Assembly (NCBI RefSeq): GCF_003315595.1 | Contig: NZ_QNQU01000001.1 | Coordinates: forward strand, 310,001 to 374,000 | From: Pedobacter miscanthi | Lineage (GTDB): Bacteria; Bacteroidota; Bacteroidia; Sphingobacteriales; Sphingobacteriaceae | Direction: 5' to 3' | Length of the DNA: 64,000 nucleotides | Shown here: positions 36,787 through 46,013 of the stretch, piece by piece | How positions within the stretch are numbered: the first letter of the stretch is position 1 | How the letters are laid out: every line of letters begins with the position of its first letter | Notes under the pieces: generated by a model | What the model was told of the DNA's origin: nothing | The model's input: the letters and a program-made list of their open reading frames with translations, nothing else | Databases searched by the model: none | Translations under genes and position numbers: made by a program

Positions 36787-37917
36787 ATGAAATTTAGTTT
36801 ACAGGCTAACGATCCACTATCCAAAGCCAGAGCAGGGACGGTTACAACGGCTCATGGCGAAATACAAACCCCTATTTTTATGCCTGTGGGCACTGCCGGA
36901 ACGGTAAAAGCCGTACATCAGCGCGAACTTAAAGAAGATATCGATGCAAAAATCATCCTTGGAAATACCTATCACCTTTATTTAAGGCCTGGTTTAGATA
37001 TCCTTGAAAAAGCAGGTGGACTACATAAATTTATTGGCTGGGACCGTCCGATTTTAACCGACAGCGGTGGTTATCAGGTATATTCTTTGAGCAAAGTGCG
37101 TAAAATTAAGGAAGAAGGCGTTACCTTCCATTCGCATATTGATGGTTCAAAACACCTTTTCACTCCTGAATATGCAATGGACATCCAGCGTACAATTGGT
37201 GCGGATATTATTATGGCATTTGACGAATGTACTCCATATCCATGCGATTACACTTATGCTGCGCAATCAATCAAAATGACGCACCGCTGGTTAAAGCGTT
37301 GCTGCGAACGTTTTGATACAACAGAACCTAAATATGGTTTCGACCAAACACTTTTTCCTATTGTGCAGGGATCGGTATACAAAGATCTGCGCATTAAATC
37401 TGCCGAATTTATCGCTTCTATGGGGCGCGAGGGTAATGCCATAGGCGGTTTATCAGTCGGCGAACCTGCTGAAGAAATGTATGCGATGACTGAAATCGTG
37501 TGTGATATATTACCTGCTGAAAAACCACGTTATTTAATGGGTGTGGGCACGCCAATCAATATATTAGAGAATATTGCTTTGGGTGTTGATATGTTCGACT
37601 GTGTAATGCCTACCAGAAATGCCAGAAACGGCATGCTTTTTACCCGAAACGGGATTATCAACATCAGGAATAAGAAATGGGAGAATGATTTTTCACCATT
37701 GGATGCAGAAAGTGATCTACATGCCGATCAGGTAACGACTAAAGCTTATTTAAGGCACCTGGTACACAGTAATGAAATGCTTGGCGCACAAATTGCTACC
37801 TTACATAACCTGCACTTTTATCTTTGGCTGGTAAAAGAGGCCAGGGAAAAGATTATTGCAGGGGAATTTTACGACTGGAAGAACAAAATGGTTAAAATAT
37901 TAGGCAATAAGCTATAA
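36787..37917 (+). CDS. tgt: Queuine tRNA-ribosyltransferase (tRNA-guanine transglycosylase)
   Basis: The 376-residue TIM-barrel enzyme exchanges guanine 34 of GUN-anticodon tRNAs for preQ1. The acid/base aspartate D92 is in TDSGGYQV, the substrate loop GGLSVGEP is at 220-227, and nucleophile D271 is in DCVMPTRNARNG. Length and order are those of bacterial Tgt. The CxCxxC zinc cluster normally found near residue 305-315 (DCYTC in E. coli) is absent: this protein has SDLHADQVTT there. The late H340 of TLHNL is kept. Gene order tgt-permease-eamA has 1-base gaps. Confidence 0.95.
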   Translation: MKFSLQANDPLSKARAGTVTTAHGEIQTPIFMPVGTAGTVKAVHQRELKEDIDAKIILGNTYHLYLRPGLDILEKAGGLHKFIGWDRPILTDSGGYQVYSLSKVRKIKEEGVTFHSHIDGSKHLFTPEYAMDIQRTIGADIIMAFDECTPYPCDYTYAAQSIKMTHRWLKRCCERFDTTEPKYGFDQTLFPIVQGSVYKDLRIKSAEFIASMGREGNAIGGLSVGEPAEEMYAMTEIVCDILPAEKPRYLMGVGTPINILENIALGVDMFDCVMPTRNARNGMLFTRNGIINIRNKKWENDFSPLDAESDLHADQVTTKAYLRHLVHSNEMLGAQIATLHNLHFYLWLVKEAREKIIAGEFYDWKNKMVKILGNKL

Positions 37918-37918
37918 A

Positions 37919-39022
37919 ATGAGTCTGTTAAAAGGGAAAATTAAAATCATCGATCAGTACATTATCGGTAAATACCTGGGTACATTTATATATACCCTGG
38001 CTATTTTCGTAATCATTATCGTAGTGTTCGACTTATCTGAAAAGATGGATGATTTTATGAAAAGCGGACTAAGTTTCTGGGGAATCCTCTCCAAATATTA
38101 TGCTGGTTCCATTCCTTTTTACGTGAATATGCTTTCGCCTTTGATTAACTTTATTGCCGTAATTTTCTTTACGGCGAAAATGGCCGATCAAACAGAAATT
38201 GTTCCCATTTTAAGCGGCGGTGTAAGTTTTAACCGCTTTTTATTTCCTTATCTGGTGTCGGCTACGATTATTTTTTCAGCCAATCTGGTATCAAATTTAT
38301 ACATTTTACCTTATACCAATACGCTAAAAAACCGTTTCGAAAACACATACGTTAAACGTAACGATCCCTCAACAAAATCGAACATCCACATGAAACTGGA
38401 TGACAAAACCTATATCTATATTGATAATTTCGATAACAAAACGAACTCGGGATACCGCTTTTCTCTAGACAATTTCAATGGAGATATTTTAACCAAAAAA
38501 ATTGTTGCAGAAACCATTAAATGGGATTCGTTAAAAAGGAAATGGCAACTTACCAATTACTCGATCCGTAAGGTTGACGGGCTAAAAGAAACGATGATTT
38601 ATGGTAACGGAAAATTAAAAGACACCATCCTGGATATGCGTCCGGATGATTTTTCGGCTTACGATAATGTGGTACAGAATTTAACAACCAAAGAGCTTTC
38701 GGAGAAGATCAGAAAAGAAAAAATCCGTGGAACAGGGGTAATGAACGATCTTCAGTTTGAGAAATATAAACGCTATTTGCACCCGCTTTCGGCGTTCGTA
38801 TTAACGCTTATTGGGGTTGCGCTGTCATCGCGTAAAGTTCGCGGTGGCGTTGGTGTATCATTGGGTATCGGTATCTTCATTAGCTTCGCTTATATCGTAT
38901 TTAATCAGTTTACGCAGATGTTTTCTACCAAAGGTGGATTACCTCCATTTGCAGCCGTTATAATGCCTACAATCTTCTTTGGCCTGCTGGGCTTTTACCT
39001 ATTAAGGAGAGCTCCTAAATAG
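37919..39022 (+). CDS. LptF/LptG-family permease (YjgP/YjgQ)
   Basis: The 367-residue inner-membrane protein has six helices: three N-terminal (about 20-40, 65-90, 100-125), a periplasmic beta-jellyroll middle (about 130-270) and three C-terminal (about 280-365). It opens IKIIDQYIIGKYLGTFIYT, typical of the family. LptF and LptG form the membrane part of the lipopolysaccharide exporter with LptB. Which of the two this is cannot be told. The ATG at 37919 stands one base after the tgt stop. Confidence 0.9.
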   Translation: MSLLKGKIKIIDQYIIGKYLGTFIYTLAIFVIIIVVFDLSEKMDDFMKSGLSFWGILSKYYAGSIPFYVNMLSPLINFIAVIFFTAKMADQTEIVPILSGGVSFNRFLFPYLVSATIIFSANLVSNLYILPYTNTLKNRFENTYVKRNDPSTKSNIHMKLDDKTYIYIDNFDNKTNSGYRFSLDNFNGDILTKKIVAETIKWDSLKRKWQLTNYSIRKVDGLKETMIYGNGKLKDTILDMRPDDFSAYDNVVQNLTTKELSEKIRKEKIRGTGVMNDLQFEKYKRYLHPLSAFVLTLIGVALSSRKVRGGVGVSLGIGIFISFAYIVFNQFTQMFSTKGGLPPFAAVIMPTIFFGLLGFYLLRRAPK

Positions 39023-39023
39023 C

Positions 39024-39902
39024 ATGGAAGCCACCAAAAAGAACCTGCTCATTCTTCATCTTACTGTATTTGTTTGGGGCTTTACGGGTGTACTCGGTAA
39101 AGTAATTTCCATTGATGCAGTGCCTATGGTTTGGTACCGTGTATTGATTGCAGCCAGCACGCTTTTCGCCTGGTTTCTGATCACAAAAAAGAATATTAAG
39201 GTTACGAAAAAACAATTTTTACAATTCTTTTTAACCGGAGGAATTGTTGCTATCCACTGGATATTTTTCTTCCACGCCATTAAGGTTTCTACCGTTTCGG
39301 TAACTTTAGTTTGCCTCTCTTCGTTCACTTTATTTACAGCCATTTTAGAACCGCTGATCAAAAAACAACCCATCCAAATGGGCGACATCCTGATTGGTTT
39401 ATTGATTATTTTAGGCATCTATATGATCTTTAAATTCGAAAGTCAGTATACTTTGGGGATCATTTTTGGTTTGCTTGCAGCAGTGGCATCAAGTCTTTTT
39501 TCGACAATAAATTCTACACTGGTTCAAAAGAGCGAACCTTCGATAATAGGTTTTTATGAACTTGTTGGTGCGCTTTTCTGGATCACATTATACCGTTTGT
39601 ACGACGGAAGTTTGCTAAACACACACTTTAATTTAAGTGCAAAAAACTGGCTTTATTTAGCGCTTCTCGGTACGCTTTGTACTTCTGTTGCCTACGTTGC
39701 AGGCGTTGCGGTTATGCGTACTTTATCGGCATTCAGGGTAGCCTTGATTACAAACCTCGAACCCGTTTATGGAATCTTACTGGCATTTATTTTCTTCCAG
39801 AATAAGGAACAAATGACAGGTGGGTTTTATATTGGGGCAACGATTATTTTGGGCTCAATATTCCTTTATCCAATCTATAAAAAGAGGAAGAATAAGCTGT
39901 AG
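39024..39902 (+). CDS. EamA/DMT-family transporter
   Basis: The 292-residue protein has ten predicted helices in two five-helix EamA repeats, with N-terminal LLILHLTVFVWGFTGVLGK and second-half LLAAVASSLFSTINSTLVQ. It is a drug/metabolite exporter of unknown substrate. The ATG is one base after the permease stop, so it is the third gene of the tgt operon. A weak GCAAGTAC / GTACTTGC hairpin just after the stop (39902-39930) may end the transcript. Confidence 0.9.
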   Translation: MEATKKNLLILHLTVFVWGFTGVLGKVISIDAVPMVWYRVLIAASTLFAWFLITKKNIKVTKKQFLQFFLTGGIVAIHWIFFFHAIKVSTVSVTLVCLSSFTLFTAILEPLIKKQPIQMGDILIGLLIILGIYMIFKFESQYTLGIIFGLLAAVASSLFSTINSTLVQKSEPSIIGFYELVGALFWITLYRLYDGSLLNTHFNLSAKNWLYLALLGTLCTSVAYVAGVAVMRTLSAFRVALITNLEPVYGILLAFIFFQNKEQMTGGFYIGATIILGSIFLYPIYKKRKNKL

Positions 39903-39937
39903 CAAGTACCACAAAACCTGCTGTACTTGCATAAGCT

Positions 39938-40449
39938 CCCGAGATAGATTTCTCGGCTCCGTTGCCCTGCGCTCGAAATGACGAAAACGTTAAAGGGGGG
40001 GCATCCCATCAAATAACTTCCCTTTATCAGGCCATCAAATACTCAAGCAATCGTTACTCCATTACCGTTTACAACTCCCCATAAAAGCAACGTCATCTCA
40101 ACTGAAACGCGACCTGTACCGATTTTTCATCGGTAGTGAAACGGAGAGATCTACCCCGAGAGATTTTTGTTGATCAGGCCCCAAATTTTTAATTAATTTA
40201 CACTTGGCTACTGTTAGAAGAAACACCTAAAAACGATTCGTCATCTTGACTTAAAAAAGACGTAATAAAAAGATTTTTCCCGAGGTAGATTTCTCGGCTT
40301 CGTTGCCCTGCACTCGAAATGACGAAAACGGTAGAGGAGGTTATCTTATCAAATAACTTCCCTTTACCAGGCCACTAAATGCTCAAGTAATTTGTACTCC
40401 ATTACCGTTTATAACTCCCCATAAAAGCAACGTCATCTCGACTGAAACG
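39938..40449. repeat. Pair of ~172-base direct repeats, 341 bases apart, with nested palindromes
   Basis: Copy 1 (39938-40109) and copy 2 (40279-40449) share CCGAG.TAGATTTCTCGGCT, GTTGCCCTGC.CTCGAAATG, AAATAACTTCCCTTTA.CAGG, CTCCATTACCGTTTA.AACT and CCCCATAAAAGCAACG. Each carries the right half of one dispersed palindrome and the left half of the next. Complete palindromes are 40239-40330 and 40431-40530. The region between smaller landmarks is diverged, so the duplication is not recent. No gene is present. Confidence 0.8.
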
Positions 40450-40539
40450 GAGAGATCTATCTCGAGATAGATTAGCTTCGCTGAAACAATCGCATAGCTC
40501 TCGGCTACATTACTTTGCAGTCGAAATGAAGAAAAATCT

Positions 40540-42217
40540 AAGTGAATCTATATACAACAACTCCCTTTCTGGCTTGTTGATTTTTGCATGATAAAACATA
40601 AATCGAAATAATAGTAATCTAAATCATAATTACTTCGTTCAAGCGGTTAAAACAGGCTTAAATTTATTCCACAAAACAATAACATCGACCAATAAAAACC
40701 GGAATAAAAAAACACAAAATACTTAAACTTAGACCTGTAAAAACAATACTGAAATGTATTAAAAAAACATTAAAAAATAGTGAGTGTTTTAAATCAAAAA
40801 TGGGGTAATAAATACCTATAAAATAAAACGAAATCAACTCGATAAAACAACTATAAAAAAGATACAATTACATGAAATAAAACAAGAGAAAAAATGAAAT
40901 AAAAATCGATTATAAGAATTGCTAAAACACCAGTAATTAATCAATATAATTGAGAATAGATAGCCGCATAAAAAGCTCCAATAATACTCCAAAATACGCA
41001 GCCAAGTTCCATCTAAAATCTACAAAAAGCTATTCATATTACGAGAAAAATCTACCACGAATTATACCCTGATAACTCGTCAAAAATATAAACCAAATTG
41101 ACTGTTATCACAATCCATGTTTTTATATCTGCATTTTCATCTTCATAAAAACTGGATCAACCAATCATAAAAGCAATCATATTTAAAGGTTCATTTTTAA
41201 GAAAAAAGCAGAAAAATAATCCTAATTGTGTATCCAAATTTATCCCATCAGGATTAAAAACCAACAAATTTCAATCATTTAACCAGTTCAAAGCATTTGC
41301 GGCCAAAAGATCAAAAAACCTGCTTTAAACTACAATAGAGCGTGTTTTCATATAGAAAACAGATTTTTTTAAAAAAAGCAATCAAAAAGCCAGTTATCCA
41401 AGAATATCGTCGGGAATTGGCATTAACTGGCCAAAAAATTGTCGATTTCGGAGATAAAAACATCAAAAAAGTATACAAAAATGAGTCTCTTACATAAATT
41501 TCAGGCAAGAATTTATAGGCTAAAATCACGATTTGGCATAGAAGAAACATAGTTTTTGATAAGTAAAACAGAAGAACCGGTGCCTTTCAATTTTATGAAT
41601 TGAGCCTTACCAAAGCTAAATTCACAACTTAATAGTGATCAATTTAGGTTAAAATCCTGATTAAAAAACAAAGACATTTTGTCATAAAAATATCATTCCC
41701 TTAAGAAATCTCCTTTTTAAATTGCAATCAGAATTCGGAACTTAACAGCATAAATTTTCAAGATCATCAATTATGCAGAGAGAAATTTCCGCTTTAAAAC
41801 CACCAGTTTCGAAGCAATGATTTTGGTTTATCGCTATTTCATTTGAAGCTGAAATTCATAAATTAAAATCTTCAAAAAATCCACCAGTTCTGTGCTGCAC
41901 AGCCGTTATCAACCAGACCAAAACATCTTTCTGCAAATCATACAGAATTTCAAAAAGCTAGAAAAATTTTTCAGGAAAATCGATTAATAAGTGTAAATTA
42001 ATTGAATAATGCTGATCAGAATAAAAACACGCCTTTAACAATAAATCAGCGATAAATTTGAGTGAAATTTTCTTTATAAAACAATTTTATATTAGTTTAT
42101 ATAAATTTCATTAAAATTTGAAAATCAATATTTTAAGTTATTTAATATAAATTAAAAATTTACAATTTTAAAGAGCTGTAAATTTTAAAAAACTAAATAT
42201 TTTAGCAAAGAATTTAG
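40540..42217. other. 1.7 kb A-rich stretch without recognisable content
   Basis: No supported coding region, tRNA, rRNA or clear hairpin array is visible on either strand. The plus strand is visibly rich in A, with many AAAA runs. The two longer open frames on the minus strand (40664-40867 and 41311-41550) have only the Phe/Leu/Ile/Tyr composition expected of T-rich noise. It lies directly upstream of the large exported protein at 42218, so part of it may be a long leader. Otherwise I have no function to offer. Confidence 0.5.
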
Positions 42218-45022
42218 ATGAATTTAAAAAAAGCAAACAAAAAACTAATTATCAAGTATTTAAGTGCAATTACTTTAAGCTTTATTTCACCATCGGTTTT
42301 TGGGCAGATTTTCAGCACTGCACAAAACCCACTTAGTGTAAAATGGAACTACATTTCATCAGGTGGCTTTAAAATCATCTATCCTCAGGAACTGGAGAAA
42401 GAAGCACAAAGAATGGCCAACACCCTACCCTTTATCTACACTAAAATCGGACTGGGTTTGAACCAGAAAAAAACCTCCATTCCGCTTCTGTTACAGAACC
42501 GCGGAACGGTGGCAAATGGCTTTGTTCAGCTAGGCCCGAAGAAGTCGGAATTCTATGCCACACCGCCACAGTTTTTCGATAGCCAGGATTGGCTGAACAA
42601 CCTCGCCGTGCACGAACTCAGGCACGTTGCACAGTTTGACAAATTGACAGGAACGCAGGCACACCCCTTCCCGGAGTTGGTTTTCTTTGCCTACTTTGGG
42701 GCAGGTATACCCACCTGGTTTTTCGAAGGCGATGCCGTGGTGAACGAAACCGCGCTCACCTATTCGGGGCGTGGCCGGCAGCCCAACTGGATCATGCCTT
42801 ACCGGGCTTCAATTTTGGAAGGCAAAAAATTCACGTACAGCAAAGCCTATTTCGGATCGAACAAAGATGTAACGCCGGGCTACTATCAAACCGGATATCT
42901 GATGGTATCAGACATGAAAGAAAAATATGGTCAGTTCATTTCCGATAGTTTACTTGGCGATATCAGGAAAAGACCGGTAAGGCCATATCCATTTTCGAAA
43001 AGCTTAAAAAAGTATACTGGAGAAAATACGCGGCAATATTTTCTTGCCACCCAAAACAAGCTGGCTGAATCGTGGAAAAAACAGCAAGAAAAATCTGCCA
43101 CAGAAAGCTATCAAAGTCTGAATCAAAAAACAGCATTAGCAACCAATTATTTCCTTCCTGTACGATTAAATAAAAATCAGATTTTAGCACTGAAAGAAAG
43201 CAAGACAGATGCCCGATATTTTGTCATCATTAACGAAGATAAATCGGAGCAAAAATTATTTGGAATCGGCTACCAGGAACAGCCATGGTTTAGCTTAAAA
43301 AACGACCTTTTGGTTTGGGATGAAATCCGCTATGATCCGAGATACAAACAGCGTAGCTATAGCGTAATCTGTTCATACAATTTAAAGACTAAAAAATTCA
43401 ATAAACTAAGCAGCAAAAGCAGACTCTTCTCTCCCAGCCTATCGGAAGATGGAAAGAAAATTATTGCCTCAAAAGTTGAACTCAACAACCAGTTCAATCT
43501 GGTAGAAATTGATGCCTCTTCAGGAAAAATCTTAAAGACTTATCCAAACCCGGAAAATGAAATCCTGCAAACGCCGTCGTTCGATAAAACCGGAAATAAG
43601 ATTGCCTATATCGGTGTAACGGAAAAAGGAAAAATTTTATGGCTGATGGATGGAGATCAAAAATCGGCACTCATTTCAAACAGCAGGCAACAGCTCAGTC
43701 GCCCGGTTTTTATTAATGACAAAATTGTTTTCAATGCGCACTTTAACGGCATCGATAATATCTACGAAATAGATCCCCCTTCGAAAAAAATATCGGCACT
43801 TAGCGCCTCAAAATATGGGGCCTTTAACCCTACTGAAACCAGCGACGGAAAAATCATTTTTAATGACTATAAAATCAATGGTTACGAAATTGCCGAAACC
43901 AGCATTACTGAAAAACCAGTAGGCGAAAATAACTTTGTTGATTTTTCCGCAGCGGCAGAAAAGCAGGAAAATGTTGGGAATGTTTTCGATAAAATTCCTG
44001 ATAGCACTTACCAATCCAAACGCTACCACCAGGCGCTAAATCTTTTCAGCATCCATAGCATTATCCCGGTAATCGACAATGAATATGTTTTCGGTTTGGA
44101 GCTGCAATCTAACAACCTGCTTAACACCATGGACTTTTATTCGGGTGCAAAATACCACCGCGATTTAAAACGTTTCGAGTACACTGCAGACATCAGCTAT
44201 AAAGCACTATATCCGGTATTGAGTATATTGTACCGCAACCGTCCGAAAAGAACGTTTTACAGGGCTAAAAATGTGGTACAGCAAGGCGACTGGAGGGAGC
44301 ACTATATCAAGCTTAATGCATCGCTTCCGTTATCGTTCAATGCCCGTAATGAGAATTATGCTTTTATCTTAAATGCGGCAACCAGTTTTACGCAAAGATA
44401 TATGCCCGAAAACATGCCGACCAATTTTATCCGCGAACTAAAATTCCCGATGGAATATAATTTTACATTCAACCACAGTGTGCGTACCACCGAAAGAGAC
44501 ATTGCGCCAAAGTGGGCACAGGTATTCAGGGTTACTTACGATCATCAACCTTTCGACAAAAATTTGGGTGGCGAAATTTTAGCACTCGAAAGTTTTCTTT
44601 ATTTCCCGGGACTTGCCAAAAACCATTCAGTCCTGGCGAGCTTCAATTACCAAAAGGCAAGTGGTGTAAACCAGTACGCCACCGAGATTGCAACCGTGTA
44701 TGGATACAACAATATTTTGGCGAAAAGCAAACTGCAGAACAGCTTACTTCTTAACTACCGTTTTCCATTTGCCTTCCCTGATTGGGAGTTGGGTCCACTG
44801 GCTTATGTAAGGAATTTCAGGGCGGGTTTATTTTGCCATTACGAGAACATCGGTAAGGGCACAACTTTTAACGACCCGAAAACTTATGGGGTAGAATTGA
44901 ACACCAGTGTAAACCTTTTGCGCTATCAGCCTGTTGTAGATTTAGGAGCGAGATTGGTTTTTGTTAACCAGATTTACAATCAAAATCCGATATTAGAGTT
45001 TTCATTTAATTATAGCTTTTAA
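42218..45022 (+). CDS. Exported gluzincin-like/TolB-like protein with probable outer-membrane barrel
   Basis: The 934-residue protein has a signal peptide (hydrophobic 10-28, cleavage near VFGQ). A metallopeptidase-like domain (about 35-300) has HELRH at 132-136 and a downstream glutamate E170 in WFFEGDA, the gluzincin or peptidase-MA arrangement. Next comes a TolB/PD40-like beta-propeller (about 320-560; blades such as LFSPSLSEDGKKI, PSFDKTGNKIAY, AFNPTETSDGKI). The last 340 residues alternate polar and aromatic residues and end FSFNYSF, as outer-membrane barrels do. No proven function. It is followed four bases later by a small membrane protein. Confidence 0.8.
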   Translation: MNLKKANKKLIIKYLSAITLSFISPSVFGQIFSTAQNPLSVKWNYISSGGFKIIYPQELEKEAQRMANTLPFIYTKIGLGLNQKKTSIPLLLQNRGTVANGFVQLGPKKSEFYATPPQFFDSQDWLNNLAVHELRHVAQFDKLTGTQAHPFPELVFFAYFGAGIPTWFFEGDAVVNETALTYSGRGRQPNWIMPYRASILEGKKFTYSKAYFGSNKDVTPGYYQTGYLMVSDMKEKYGQFISDSLLGDIRKRPVRPYPFSKSLKKYTGENTRQYFLATQNKLAESWKKQQEKSATESYQSLNQKTALATNYFLPVRLNKNQILALKESKTDARYFVIINEDKSEQKLFGIGYQEQPWFSLKNDLLVWDEIRYDPRYKQRSYSVICSYNLKTKKFNKLSSKSRLFSPSLSEDGKKIIASKVELNNQFNLVEIDASSGKILKTYPNPENEILQTPSFDKTGNKIAYIGVTEKGKILWLMDGDQKSALISNSRQQLSRPVFINDKIVFNAHFNGIDNIYEIDPPSKKISALSASKYGAFNPTETSDGKIIFNDYKINGYEIAETSITEKPVGENNFVDFSAAAEKQENVGNVFDKIPDSTYQSKRYHQALNLFSIHSIIPVIDNEYVFGLELQSNNLLNTMDFYSGAKYHRDLKRFEYTADISYKALYPVLSILYRNRPKRTFYRAKNVVQQGDWREHYIKLNASLPLSFNARNENYAFILNAATSFTQRYMPENMPTNFIRELKFPMEYNFTFNHSVRTTERDIAPKWAQVFRVTYDHQPFDKNLGGEILALESFLYFPGLAKNHSVLASFNYQKASGVNQYATEIATVYGYNNILAKSKLQNSLLLNYRFPFAFPDWELGPLAYVRNFRAGLFCHYENIGKGTTFNDPKTYGVELNTSVNLLRYQPVVDLGARLVFVNQIYNQNPILEFSFNYSF

Positions 45023-45025
45023 GCC

Positions 45026-45307
45026 ATGAGCGCAAAAACAATTTCGATTATTATTTTGACCGCATTACTAACAGCCTTTTTATTCCTAAATAGTGATGAG
45101 GTGCCATTTAACTTTATAGTTGCGAACGACGTTCAGGTATCTAAGCTGATAGTTATTGGTGTCTGCATTATCGTAGGTTTTATTATTGGCTTCGTGGTAG
45201 GTCGTCCGCGAAAAACGGTAAGCAGTTACGATGATGAGATCGAAAAACACCAACCGGTTTCAAACAAAAAAGAATTGAGCGACGAAGACAGGGATTACAT
45301 TAGCTAG
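45026..45307 (+). CDS. Small LapA-like membrane protein
   Basis: The 93-residue protein has two hydrophobic helices (about 5-22 and 38-60) separated by NSDEVPFNFIVANDVQVS, then a charged cytosolic tail with VGRPRKTVSSYDDE. The arrangement of two helices around a short 'PF.F......S..' loop is that of the LapA/DUF1049 domain. The E. coli relative is involved in LPS assembly; here the role is inferred. It lies three bases after the stop of the outer-membrane protein gene and is probably co-transcribed. Confidence 0.72.
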   Translation: MSAKTISIIILTALLTAFLFLNSDEVPFNFIVANDVQVSKLIVIGVCIIVGFIIGFVVGRPRKTVSSYDDEIEKHQPVSNKKELSDEDRDYIS

Positions 45308-45464
45308 AGCCAGGATTTATAGGATTATTTGATTTTAGGATTTTAGCGTTCAGGATTTCTCATCTTAGCATTTAAGTTATGGTTTTTAGGATTATTCGAT
45401 TTTAAAACTTATTTTAGTTGTAAAGAAAATCCCTATTTCTTACAGTAAATTTTAATTTATTAAT
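45308..45464. repeat. AGGATT-word repeats before the GxxExxY gene
   Basis: Words (C)AGGATT, TAGGATTATT(T/C)GATTTTA and AGGATTTTAG recur irregularly. The same words follow the gene at 45858-46013. No gene is seen. Confidence 0.6.
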
Positions 45465-45857
45465 ATGAAATATGGCGATTTAACCGGCCGGATTATTGGC
45501 TGTGCAATGAGGGTTCATTCTTTTTTAGGATCAGGTTTTCAGGAAAAGATTTATCAAAGGGCTTTAGGCATCGAAATGGAAATCGATAAATTATCCTATA
45601 AAGAAGAAATGACAATGACCATTTTTTATCGGGATATAAAAATCGGTTTCAGAAGAGTAGATTTTTTTGTTGAAAACCAAATCATGGTAGAACTAAAAGC
45701 TGTATCTGAATTAAATGATCTACACCTCGCACAAGCAATTAATTACCTTGAAGCCTATAAACTACCTGTAGGATTATTGATCAATTTTGGAAGCCGGAGC
45801 TTGACGTTTAAGAGAGTCTACAATACGAAGCACCCTGATAACAAGAGCCAGGATTAA
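45465..45857 (+). CDS. GxxExxY protein (PD-(D/E)XK nuclease-like)
   Basis: The 130-residue protein has the name-giving motif GFQEKIY (G24..E27..Y30) in LGSGFQEKIYQ. The PD-(D/E)XK-type core shows D66 in RRVDFFV and E76-L-K78 in MVELKAV, and the end has AQAINYLEAYKLPVGLLINFGS. Members are common in Bacteroidetes as solitary short genes. They are suspected nucleases but have no settled function. It lies between two AGGATT-rich stretches, a context that may indicate an insertion-like element. Confidence 0.87.
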   Translation: MKYGDLTGRIIGCAMRVHSFLGSGFQEKIYQRALGIEMEIDKLSYKEEMTMTIFYRDIKIGFRRVDFFVENQIMVELKAVSELNDLHLAQAINYLEAYKLPVGLLINFGSRSLTFKRVYNTKHPDNKSQD

Positions 45858-46013
45858 TGTGATTTTAGGATTTTATGATCGAAAAGCAGATAAACGAAAT
45901 CAAAACAACTATCCCGAGAACAAGCCAGGATTAATACGATTTAAGGATTGTAAGATCTAAAAAGTGTGAAGTGGTGTGAAATTTACAAGCCCTGATCCTG
46001 AAATCCTATCATC
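45858..46013. repeat. AGGATT-word repeats after the GxxExxY gene
   Basis: AGCCAGGATTAAT.(T/C)GATTTTAGGATT, AAGCCAGGATTAATACG and the inverted forms ATCCTGAAATCCTATC and AAATCCTGGCT are present. Together with the stretch before the gene this flanks it on both sides, partly in inverted orientation. Confidence 0.65.

Noticed and set aside
40664-41550. Two minus-strand frames (40664-40867, 41311-41550) in the A-rich stretch
   Set aside because: Their Phe/Leu/Ile/Tyr content is what T-rich random DNA gives. No motif, no neighbour, and no defined start context.
40540-42217. Considered as a chromosomal origin
   Set aside because: No clear DnaA box cluster (TTATNCACA) was found and no dnaA, dnaN or other origin-linked gene lies nearby.
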